Below, in pieces: positions 43,527 to 51,671 of a stretch of 64,000 nucleotides of DNA. The DNA is from JBBDYG01 sp040901765 (GTDB lineage Bacteria > Planctomycetota > Planctomycetia > Pirellulales > Lacipirellulaceae). Within the stretch, counting starts at the first letter, position 1, and every line of letters begins with the position of its first letter. The stretch is from NCBI GenBank assembly GCA_040901765.1, contig JBBDYG010000015.1, positions 1 through 64,000 on the forward strand. Direction: 5' to 3'. The position numbers and the translations under genes are program-made. Below the pieces are notes generated by a model, which worked only from the letters and a program-made list of their open reading frames with translations, was not told the origin of the DNA and ran no database searches.

Positions 43527-44486
43527 TTACGACCAGAAAGATCCTTCGACAATCTCCCATTGTCCACGGTCACCGCGCACTTCATTGAACGACATTTCTC
43601 GTTCGGTCTTGTCGTAGTCAATAGCTGAAAACAATTGTTTGGTATGCATCAATCCCCGAAAGGGATATTGAAAGTTGCCGTCAAAATAGAAAGTCGTATT
43701 CGGTGGAGTGTTCAAACCTGCCCACATACCCGAGTCAAATGAGATTTGATGCTCCTCCCAGGGACGTCTGGAAGTCAAGAATCGAATCTCAACTTTCTGT
43801 GCAGGTGGAATCCGCTCGATACTCAACTTGTAAATATGAGATGGCAACGGAGGACGCATTCGAGTTACCGTGCCCGTTCCGGAAGCGACCATCACTGGTC
43901 GATCCGGCTCCCATTCAACTGCGATACCTGGCGGAGCATACTTGATACTTCGCAGAATCGGTTCGGGAACTTGTATTCTCGCAACCACAGTTGAAATCTC
44001 TATTTCGGCAGTGTTTTTCAAAACCAAGTGGTGTTCGCGGAACTCTTTGACAAGATTAAGATCAATGTGTACTGGCGCATCGGGTACACAGTAGCCTTTG
44101 ATTGTCGTTAAAGACAGTTCTGGGAGCGACGGCACCATTCCGTCGTTACGAATCCAATCTTCATGTCTTTGCTTTATCTCCACGAGTCGTTCAGCCGTGT
44201 AAAGTGACACGTCTTTGTCAATTCTATCACTACATTCGGCGCACACCCAAATTGCGTTTTCGATGTTGCGTCGTTCTTCGTGAGTCTGCTGTGAGTCGTA
44301 ACGTGGTCCACCGACGGAAGCTGCTCTAATATGTGCCGCGCGCCCGGTTCGCAGAGATTCATTCGGATCTGAATGAGGGCCAACCGTTAGTGATCGACAG
44401 CCTGGTAAGCTGCAAAAATATCCGGCTCGTTCCGCGATCTTTTGCTTGATTGGTTTGGAGAATTCATCGCGTGTGGGGCTTGTCAT
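43527..44486 (-). CDS. HNH-type nuclease-like protein with unknown C-terminal domain
   Basis: A 319-residue protein. The N-terminal ~125 residues follow the HNH zinc layout: RAGYFCSLPGCRSLTVGPHS, AAHIRAAS, ENAIWVCAECSDRIDKD, YTAERLVEIKQRHEDWI. This domain often occurs fused to other modules in defence genes. The C-terminal ~190 residues (IEISTVVARIQVPEPILRSI..., VEIRFLTSRRPWEEHQISFD, TTFYFDGNFQYPFRGLMHTK) seem beta-rich and I do not recognise them. No membrane segment is seen. It lies upstream of the antitoxin gene on the same strand, 122 bases away, so a functional link with the RES/Xre pair is possible but unproven. Confidence 0.65.
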   Translation of the reverse strand: MTSPTRDEFSKPIKQKIAERAGYFCSLPGCRSLTVGPHSDPNESLRTGRAAHIRAASVGGPRYDSQQTHEERRNIENAIWVCAECSDRIDKDVSLYTAERLVEIKQRHEDWIRNDGMVPSLPELSLTTIKGYCVPDAPVHIDLNLVKEFREHHLVLKNTAEIEISTVVARIQVPEPILRSIKYAPPGIAVEWEPDRPVMVASGTGTVTRMRPPLPSHIYKLSIERIPPAQKVEIRFLTSRRPWEEHQISFDSGMWAGLNTPPNTTFYFDGNFQYPFRGLMHTKQLFSAIDYDKTEREMSFNEVRGDRGQWEIVEGSFWS

Positions 44487-44799
44487 GACTTTGCAAGTAG
44501 TGCTACTAAGTTCAAATCGACGGCCCTCGGATTATACCGTGTTGCCGAACCATCTACCGCAGCGATCTTGAGGAGGCGAATTGTCCCATCCACCGCTTGC
44601 CGCCGCCCCCCACCCCCCTACAATAAATCGTCCGTCCGCGTTCCGAGATGGAAGTCCTCGGCGAGACGTAATTTCCTGCCCTTTGCGGCGAATGTGCTTT
44701 GGCGGAGCACTCATTCCCGGGCCTTGGGCGCCAACGAGGCTCGTTCTTGTGTGTGGGCCGGCGGCGTGGCCCCGTCCTGAATAGGGGTTCGCAACGTAG
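44487..44799. other. intergenic region with promoter candidate
   Basis: No gene is supported here. TTGCCG (44597-44602) and TACAAT (44619-44624) at a 16-base spacing form a promoter candidate for the ABC transporter gene, leaving a leader of ~170 bases. Several overlapping frames without family features run through the area. Confidence 0.4.
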
Positions 44800-47616
44800 A
44801 TGTTGCACGACAATTTGCCCTGCGGGGAGCGGGAATTACCGTGTAAGGTGCGGCGGGAGCTGAAGGCGCACGGGCTGAACGGAGTGCCGGTGTTGCTATC
44901 GGCGGATACGAATCTTTCGCTGTCGGGCGACCCGGGGCGGCAGTGGGTGCTGGTAACCGAGCAAAACGTTGCGGTTGTTGCCGACGGCGATCGGCCGACG
45001 CTGGTGACGCACTTGCCGCTGGCCGAGGTGGCGGAGTTTCGGACGCAAGGGACGATCGGCTCGGGATTTTTGCAGGCCTATGTGGGCGACCACTGGACTG
45101 ATCTCGCGCGTTATTCGAACGGCTCGGCGACGCGGTTTCACCGGCTAGCGCGGCAGCTTGAGGAATTGCGTTCCACGGGCGAACTTGCCAGCATTGCGGA
45201 CGACGACCAGCGCGCGACGCACTGCCCCAAGTGTGGCGGGCGGCTGTTGGATGCCGGCACATCTTGCCCGCGGTGCGTGCCACGAAAGGCGATTATCGCG
45301 CGGCTGGGTCAGATGCTGTGGCCCCATCGCCGGACGGCGGCGGCCATGTGCGGGCTGATGCTCGCCGGCGTGGCGGCAGAGTTGGTGCCGCCCAAGCTCC
45401 AGCAGTATCTGGTGGACGACATTTTGCAGTACGGGCAGAGCACGCCGAAGCCGGCCGATTTGCTGGCGGCACTGTTTGCCGTGGTGCTGGCGCTCGCGGT
45501 GGCCCGCGTGCTGCTGAGCGCGGTGAACTTCGTGAAGGGCCGGCTGGCGACGCGCGTCGGCGTGTCGCTGACATTCGATCTTCGCTCGCAGCTTGTCAAG
45601 AAGCTCCATTCGCTGGGACTGCACTACTACGACCAGCATCAAGTTGGCGCGCTCACGAGCCGGGTGGCGTACGACAGCGAAGTGATTCAGAGCCTCATGC
45701 AGCAAGTGACCGGCGGGTTCCTGCTCCAGATCGTGCAGATCTTGGCGGTCGGCGTGATGCTGTTTACGCTCAACCCCAAACTGGCGCTCTTGACGCTACT
45801 GCCGACGCCGCTGGTGATTGGCGGCAGTTACTACTTCTGGAAGCGAGTTCATCCGAAGCACTACCGGCACTGGGACGCCAGCAGCAAGCAGGCGGGGATG
45901 CTCACGGGGATGCTGTCGGGCATCCGCGTGGTGAAGGCGTTTGCGCAGGAGCCGCGGGAGTACGCCCGGTTCAATCGCAGCAGCGACTACCTGCGGCGGT
46001 CGCGGGTGTGGGTCGATGATTCGACCGCGGCGTTCTCGGCCACGATGCAGCTTGTGTTCAGCTTGGGCGGTCTGATCGTGTGGTACGTCGGCGGCCGCGA
46101 CGTGCTGCAAGGGGAGATGTCGCTCGGGGCGCTGATGGCGTTCCTGGCGTATCTGGCGATGTTCTACACGCCGCTGGCGACGTTGTCGCAGTTTACGACG
46201 TGGTCCACCAACTTCCTGACCGGCTGCCAACGGGTGTTCGAGTTGCTCGACACGCCCGTTTCGGCCATCGAGCCAGCCGATCCGGTGCCGCTTCCGAGCG
46301 TGCAGGGGCGGATCGAGTTTAAGAACGTGACGTTCGGCTACGACCGGCACCAGCCGGTGCTGCGGAACGTGAGTTTTGCGATCGAGCCGGGAGAGACGAT
46401 CGGCATCGTGGGCCGCAGCGGTAGCGGGAAGACCACGGTCGTGAATCTGCTCTGCCGGCTGTACGACGTGAGCGAGGGCCAGATTCTGATTGACGGCGTT
46501 GACGTGCGGCAGGTGGCGACGCCGCAGCTTCGCCAGCACGTGGGCGTCGTGCTGCAAGACCCGTTCTTGTTCCGCGGCACGGTGTGGGACAACCTGGTCT
46601 ACGGCCAGCCGGAAAGCACGCCCGAAACGGCCATCGCCGCGGCCAAGGCGGCGCAATCGCACGACTTTGTCCTGCGGACGGCGCTGGGTTACGACACATG
46701 GCTCGGCGAACGCGGGTCGGGCCTCTCGGGCGGCGAGCGGCAACGGCTGTCGATCGCGCGGGCGCTGCTGTACGATCCGCCGATCCTGGTCCTCGACGAG
46801 GCAACGAGCAACGTCGATACCGAGTCGGAACAGGCGATTCAGCAGGCAATTAAAGAACTATCCCGCGGGCGAACGACGATCGCGATCGCCCATCGACTCA
46901 CCACGCTGCGCGACGCGAACAGAATTCTTGTGTTCGACCGCGGGAAGTTGATTGAAGAGGGAACTCATGCGGCGCTCATGGAACTCGACGGGCAGTACGC
47001 GCGGCTCGTGAAGATTCAATCGCGGGTGTCGCCAAAGGTATCGGTCGACGGCGCGCTCGCCCACGCCAGCGAAAATGGCAAGCCTGTGGATGCGGTCGAG
47101 TCGCATGCGCACGAGACCCGGTGGCTCGATCCGGGCGATGCCCATGTCCGCGCGGGACTACGCGAAACGCTGGAACTGGAGCAAACTGGCGGTGGCGTTC
47201 ATCGCGGCGTGTTTGCGGTTGATCTGTTTCCGGCGACCGAACCGGAAGCGTACATCAGCCTGCGAACATGGGACCGCGAAGGGCAGGAGCACGAAATCGG
47301 AATCTTGCGCAAGCTTGAATACTGGCCCGACGACGCCCAACGGGCGGTCCGCTCGGCGCTTGCGCGGCGGTATTATTTTCAGAAGATCACGGGCGTCGAC
47401 GGCATCAAGCTCGAGTTCGGGCACCTGATGCTCGACGTGCGTACCGACCACGGCCCGCAGCGATTCACGATGCGCTGGAGCCAGAGCCAGGTGCATGACT
47501 TCGGGCCCCGGGGAAAAGTGCTGATTGATCTCGATGACAACCGCTTCCTGGTACCCGACGTAGAGACGCTGCCGCCGAAGGAGCGGGAATTGTTTCAGCG
47601 ATATGTGTATTGGTGA
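44800..47616 (+). CDS. ABC exporter with N-terminal zinc ribbon and C-terminal DUF1854
   Basis: A 938-residue fused ABC protein. Residues 1-145 are a beta-rich domain of PH-like appearance and 148-165 a zinc ribbon (CPKCGGRLLDAGTSCPRC). Residues 180-480 are a type-I exporter membrane domain with six helices. Residues 500-735 are the ATPase: Walker A GIVGRSGSGKTTVV, signature LSGGERQR, Walker B ILVLDEATS. Residues ~790-938 are DUF1854 (FPATEPEAYISLRTWDREGQ, EIGILRKLEYWPDDAQ, FLVPDVETLPPKERELFQRY). DUF1854 has been linked to cyanophycin-associated ABC proteins, though no cyanophycin gene is seen here. The substrate is unknown. Confidence 0.88.
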   Translation: MLHDNLPCGERELPCKVRRELKAHGLNGVPVLLSADTNLSLSGDPGRQWVLVTEQNVAVVADGDRPTLVTHLPLAEVAEFRTQGTIGSGFLQAYVGDHWTDLARYSNGSATRFHRLARQLEELRSTGELASIADDDQRATHCPKCGGRLLDAGTSCPRCVPRKAIIARLGQMLWPHRRTAAAMCGLMLAGVAAELVPPKLQQYLVDDILQYGQSTPKPADLLAALFAVVLALAVARVLLSAVNFVKGRLATRVGVSLTFDLRSQLVKKLHSLGLHYYDQHQVGALTSRVAYDSEVIQSLMQQVTGGFLLQIVQILAVGVMLFTLNPKLALLTLLPTPLVIGGSYYFWKRVHPKHYRHWDASSKQAGMLTGMLSGIRVVKAFAQEPREYARFNRSSDYLRRSRVWVDDSTAAFSATMQLVFSLGGLIVWYVGGRDVLQGEMSLGALMAFLAYLAMFYTPLATLSQFTTWSTNFLTGCQRVFELLDTPVSAIEPADPVPLPSVQGRIEFKNVTFGYDRHQPVLRNVSFAIEPGETIGIVGRSGSGKTTVVNLLCRLYDVSEGQILIDGVDVRQVATPQLRQHVGVVLQDPFLFRGTVWDNLVYGQPESTPETAIAAAKAAQSHDFVLRTALGYDTWLGERGSGLSGGERQRLSIARALLYDPPILVLDEATSNVDTESEQAIQQAIKELSRGRTTIAIAHRLTTLRDANRILVFDRGKLIEEGTHAALMELDGQYARLVKIQSRVSPKVSVDGALAHASENGKPVDAVESHAHETRWLDPGDAHVRAGLRETLELEQTGGGVHRGVFAVDLFPATEPEAYISLRTWDREGQEHEIGILRKLEYWPDDAQRAVRSALARRYYFQKITGVDGIKLEFGHLMLDVRTDHGPQRFTMRWSQSQVHDFGPRGKVLIDLDDNRFLVPDVETLPPKERELFQRYVYW

Positions 47617-47626
47617 GTGGTGCGTG

Positions 47627-47812
47627 GGGGTGGCTGGGGTCGTAGCGAAGCGAAGCCCCCAGCAGAGGAAAAGCAGGCAGATGGCAGATGGCAGTGAAGA
47701 AAAAACATGCGGCACCTCGCCGCGGCTCTTACTGTCTACTGCCCTCTGCCTACTGCCGGCTACTTCAGGGTTCGCTGGGGGCTGCGCCTGCTGGCTCCGA
47801 CCCCAGCCACCC
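47627..47812. repeat. R2 repeat element, copy c (~186 bp)
   Basis: GGGTGGCTGGGGTCGTAGCG at one end and GGCTCCGACCCCAGCCACCC at the other enclose CAGGCAGATGGCAGATGGCA and the facing CTACTGCCCTCTGCCTACTG. It fills the gap between the ABC transporter and the PVC-cytochrome gene and would lie in any shared transcript. Confidence 0.75.
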
Positions 47813-47824
47813 GAATCGAATCGC

Positions 47825-50785
47825 ATGGTACAATGTTGGCTGTCCTCTGTGCTTTGGGTGACCGTGATGATTTTATGTCGGATTGTTCTCGTCTTCGCCG
47901 CTCGGCTGCTGATTCTCCTTGCAACAGGTGCCGATGCGGCTACTGGGCCGCTATCGCCAGCCGAAACACTTGCGGACCTACAGCTACCCGCTGGTCTGCG
48001 GGTGGAACTCGTGGCGGCGGAGCCGGAAGTCGTGGACCCCGTCGCGATCGCGTTTGATGAAGACGGGCGGTTGTGGGTCGTTGAGATGCGCGACTACCCG
48101 ACCCTTCCTGAGGGGCAAGCTCCTGCCTCACGGATTCGCGTGCTGCGAGATCGCGACGGCGATGGGCGGTACGAAACCGCGACCACGTTTGCCGATGGGT
48201 TATTGTTTCCAACGGGCGTGCAGCCGTGGCGCGGCGGGGTGATCGTGACGCTTGCCGGGGAAGTGGCATTCTTCCCCGATGCAGATCGCGACGACCGAGC
48301 CGATGGTAAACAGGTGTGGTATCGGGGTTTTGCGACGAACAATGAACAATTACGAGCAAACCATCCAACCCTGGCGATCGATGGGCGCGTTTACGTCGCT
48401 GGTGGAATGCGCGGCGGCAGTATCATAAATGTCCGCGATCCCGAAGCGCCTGCCGTGTCGATCAATGGCCGCGACTTTGCTTTCGATCCCGACAGCGGCG
48501 TTTGCGAAGCGGTCACCGGCAATGGCCAGTTTGGCATGACGCTGGACGACTTCGGTCGTCGCTTCACGTGCAGCAACCGCAACCCGCTCATTCAGGTGAT
48601 GATCGAGCAACGGTATCTAGCGCAAAATCCGCAACTGGTGCTGCCGGCGGTGGTGCAGGACGTGGCAGCGGCAGGCGACGCGTCGCGCGTCTATGCCCGC
48701 ACGCGGGCTTTGACAACCGCCAACTCGCACGCAGGGCAGTTCACCGCGGCATGCGGCGTTCACGTTTTTCGCGGCGACGCCCTGCCGGATGAATATCGCG
48801 GCAATGCATTTGTGTGCGAACCGACGGCCAACCTCGTTCACCGCGAAATAATCGACTCAAGGAGTGCGGCGTTTAGCTCGAAACCCGTTCCAACGGATGG
48901 CGAGTTTCTTGCAAGTAGCGACGAGTGGTTCCGACCCGTGAATTTGACGACTGGCCCCGACGGCGCGCTGTACGTGGTGGATATGTGCCGCGCGGTGATT
49001 GAGCACCCCGCTTGGATGCCGGAGGAGCTGCGGAGCCGAACCGACTTGCGGCACGGCGATGATCGCGGGCGAATTTACCGAATTGTGTCGGACGAAGCGC
49101 GGGCATCGCAACCGATCGCGATTGACAAATCGCCGTCCAAGCTCTTGAAATTGCTCGAACATCCCAACGCGTGGCAGCGAGAGTTGGCGGCGCGGCTGAT
49201 CCGGGAATCGGGCACCGCGAATGCCACGGAGCTACAGCGTCTGGCAACAAGCAGCCATTTAGCCGCAGCGCGCAGTCTTGCGCTGCAGTTATTGCAATCG
49301 CTGAAGTTGATGGATGAAGCGACATTGGTGAAGGCACTGGCCGATGAATCACCCGGCGTTCGCGAGCAGGCGCTGGTGCTTGTCGAGCCGCGGCTGGCGC
49401 ACTCGGTCTCATTTCTGCGGCTAGTGACGGAAATGGCCGACGATCCCAGCCCGCGGGTGCGATATCAAGTGGCGCTCTCGCTTTCAATGGTGCCGGAGGC
49501 GCCCTTTACTCCCCTGGCGGAGATCGCGCTTCGCGATGTTGGAGACATGTGGACGAGCCGGGCGGTGGCGCTGGCGGCGCGCGATCGCGCGACGAGTGTG
49601 CTGGCCGACGTGTTTCGCTCCGTCACGGACGATATTAAAGCAAGCGACCTAAGGGGGCTGATTTCAGAACTCGCCACGGCCGCAGTTGTTACCGGCGACT
49701 CTCAGCAGATCGTTGACATGACGATCGGTCACATCAGAGATCTCGATGAACCGTTGTCACGCGAATTGCTGCGGTGCGTGGCCGGTGCCGTCGAGGCCCG
49801 TGGCGACGCATTCGCGCCGTTGCTTGTGACGGTTGAGCGCAAATACCCCGAGTCTTACCAGGCTATCTTCCGGCTTTTTGACGCAGCGGTTGCGACATCG
49901 ACGGATGACGCTGCTGCGCAAGCGGCCCGCGTTGAGGCCCTGCGATTGCTTCGCCTCGACCAGCGGCCCGCAACCACCGACGCGATGCTGCGGCTCATTT
50001 CGCACGATTCCACGGCGATCCAGACCGCGGCGGTGGAGGCGCTCATCGGTCGTGCCAGTCCGCAGGTGGTCGACGAAGTGCTGGCACAGTTGCCCGAGCA
50101 GATGCCCGCGGTTCGTCGCGCGTCGCTCGATCTGCTACTGGCCAATAACGAATCAACTCGAACGCTGCTCGAAGCAATTGAGTCGGAGGAGCTAGCCGCC
50201 GCGAACATCGATGCTGCCCGCGCGGAACAACTCAAGAAGCACCCCGACAAGCAGATTCGCGAGCTGGCGAAGCGAGTGCTGGGGGCCAGGTCGGCGGACC
50301 GGGTTGAAGTCCTCCGGCAGTATCAGTCGGCGCTGGCGCTCGTGCCGGATCGCGTGAATGGCCGCAAGATTTTCGCCGCCCATTGCGCGGCGTGTCACCG
50401 CTTGGGCGGCGAAGGAACGGCCATCGGGCCTGACATTGGCGATTCCTCGCTACGCACGCCCGCGCAACTGTTGGCCGACATTCTGCAGCCAAACCTCGCG
50501 GTGGATGCGAACTACGTGAGCTACGCGGCAGTCATCCAGGATGGGCGCGTCTTTCAAGGAGTCATCCGCACCGAAAGCGATTCGGGCATCGTGCTGGCGA
50601 CGGCGGAAGGTAAGACGATCACCCTCTCCCGCGACGATCTGGAGTCGCTCACTTCGAGCGGCACGTCGCTCATGCCCGAAGGAGTCGAGCAACAAATCTC
50701 GCCGCAGCAAATGGCGGATGTGATTGGGTATATTCGCAATTGGCGCGAAGTAGCCGGTGGCGCAGCGGAAACTGGTGGCAATTAG
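47825..50785 (+). CDS. PVC-type cytochrome: dehydrogenase-like propeller, HEAT repeats and C-terminal haem domain
   Basis: I start at ATG 47825, after the R2 repeat; the frame extends upstream only through repeat DNA. ATG 47867 is an alternative. A signal/anchor (MILCRIVLVFAARLLILLAT) leads to a ~450-residue beta-propeller of the membrane-bound dehydrogenase type (LRVELVAAEPEVVDPVAIAF, DEDGRLWVVEMRDYP, NLTTGPDGALYVVDMCR). HEAT-like helices follow (~430-850), then a haem domain with one CxxCH motif (HCAACHRLGGEGTAIGPDIG) ending VIGYIRNW. This is a planctomycete/verrucomicrobial electron-transfer fusion, likely periplasmic; the electron donor is not known. Confidence 0.87.
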   Translation: MVQCWLSSVLWVTVMILCRIVLVFAARLLILLATGADAATGPLSPAETLADLQLPAGLRVELVAAEPEVVDPVAIAFDEDGRLWVVEMRDYPTLPEGQAPASRIRVLRDRDGDGRYETATTFADGLLFPTGVQPWRGGVIVTLAGEVAFFPDADRDDRADGKQVWYRGFATNNEQLRANHPTLAIDGRVYVAGGMRGGSIINVRDPEAPAVSINGRDFAFDPDSGVCEAVTGNGQFGMTLDDFGRRFTCSNRNPLIQVMIEQRYLAQNPQLVLPAVVQDVAAAGDASRVYARTRALTTANSHAGQFTAACGVHVFRGDALPDEYRGNAFVCEPTANLVHREIIDSRSAAFSSKPVPTDGEFLASSDEWFRPVNLTTGPDGALYVVDMCRAVIEHPAWMPEELRSRTDLRHGDDRGRIYRIVSDEARASQPIAIDKSPSKLLKLLEHPNAWQRELAARLIRESGTANATELQRLATSSHLAAARSLALQLLQSLKLMDEATLVKALADESPGVREQALVLVEPRLAHSVSFLRLVTEMADDPSPRVRYQVALSLSMVPEAPFTPLAEIALRDVGDMWTSRAVALAARDRATSVLADVFRSVTDDIKASDLRGLISELATAAVVTGDSQQIVDMTIGHIRDLDEPLSRELLRCVAGAVEARGDAFAPLLVTVERKYPESYQAIFRLFDAAVATSTDDAAAQAARVEALRLLRLDQRPATTDAMLRLISHDSTAIQTAAVEALIGRASPQVVDEVLAQLPEQMPAVRRASLDLLLANNESTRTLLEAIESEELAAANIDAARAEQLKKHPDKQIRELAKRVLGARSADRVEVLRQYQSALALVPDRVNGRKIFAAHCAACHRLGGEGTAIGPDIGDSSLRTPAQLLADILQPNLAVDANYVSYAAVIQDGRVFQGVIRTESDSGIVLATAEGKTITLSRDDLESLTSSGTSLMPEGVEQQISPQQMADVIGYIRNWREVAGGAAETGGN

Positions 50786-50819
50786 AGGCCCGCGAGTGCG
50801 ATTGCCGATTTGCGGTGCC

Positions 50820-51251
50820 TTAAGCGTCGGCGACCGTCTTCGGTGAATAGCCCGCCGCGGTCGCGAGAACGACCAAAGCGGCGATTGCAGCTTGGTCCTT
50901 CACTTCACTAATCCCGCGAAAATTGAGCGTATGTTTTCGTAATTCTTCAAACCACGGTTCATTCGTGAGTTCGGGAGGCGGATCGAATACATGCCCGGTG
51001 CCGCGAGCATAGTGGCGGAACCCTTCATCAGCCGTTTCACCGTACTCGTCCACAACGAACACGCTACCCAAAGTGAATTTCTTGCGAGGCCTGCCGGGCA
51101 CTGTTTCTCCGACGAACATCCAGACGACTTGACCGTCGAGTTTCTGCTGCTTGGTGTTGGAGACGACCCGCAATGGATCGCCGGCGGACAACGGTTGCCC
51201 CATCTTGTCCTGATTGTGGTAGGCGACGAAGTGCTTGGTCACGGGGAACAA
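50820..51251 (-). CDS. conserved protein of unknown function (143 aa)
   Basis: A soluble 143-residue protein beginning MFPVTKHFVAYHNQDKMGQP, with SAGDPLRVVSNTKQQKLDGQ, VVWMFVGETVPGRPRKKFTL and GSVFVVDEYGE in the first ~75 residues. The strand-rich start with glycine-containing turns recalls PUA/EVE-like nucleic-acid reader folds, but this is only by eye. The C terminus is helical and alanine-rich. It converges with the PVC-cytochrome gene. No family is claimed. Confidence 0.6.
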   Translation of the reverse strand: MFPVTKHFVAYHNQDKMGQPLSAGDPLRVVSNTKQQKLDGQVVWMFVGETVPGRPRKKFTLGSVFVVDEYGETADEGFRHYARGTGHVFDPPPELTNEPWFEELRKHTLNFRGISEVKDQAAIAALVVLATAAGYSPKTVADA

Positions 51252-51336
51252 CTCCGAGAAAACAGTTAAGGATGTTCGCGCTCCGCTGCGCCTCGAAGAC
51301 TCGGCTCCGCGTCGCGGCTAACATAGCGCGTTGCGG

Positions 51337-51552
51337 CTAAACTTGGATGGCGGCTCCCAAATCAGAGGGCGCATCGGTGATCGAGCCGATCACTCCGCGG
51401 GCCTGCAAAGCGTCGTAAAGTGTGCGCGGCTTTTCCGAACCAGCGACGAGATGCGCTTGTTTCGCAAGTGCGTGTGCAAGCTGCAACTGCTCCTCGCGAC
51501 TGAGGGTATCGCACGCGTGTCGGAGAATGGCATCGTATTTGCCGGCAGACAT
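51337..51552 (-). CDS. small antitoxin-like protein (71 aa)
   Basis: It starts MSAGKYDAILRHACDTLSRE at ATG 51552 and contains EEQLQLAHALAKQAHLVAGS followed by LYDALQARGVIGSITDAPSD, a pattern seen in short proteins adjacent to VapC-type toxins in cyanobacteria and planctomycetes. No PIN gene adjoins it here. It lies between sdhA and the unknown gene at 50820, where sdhB would be expected. An upstream in-frame start exists but has no support. Confidence 0.5.
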   Translation of the reverse strand: MSAGKYDAILRHACDTLSREEQLQLAHALAKQAHLVAGSEKPRTLYDALQARGVIGSITDAPSDLGAAIQV

Positions 51553-51671
51553 GAATAGAGTCCTCTCGTGCAAATCATAATCTCGACTGTCCTAACCTCC
51601 CACAGCAATTGTATCGACAAAGACGATTAGGCAAATCCTTCGTGGCCCAAATGACCGTGTGGCTCGTTTCA

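Noticed and set aside
47603..47824. N-terminal extension of the PVC-cytochrome protein
   Set aside because: The extension is an open read-through of the R2 repeat. The natural signal sequence begins at 47825.
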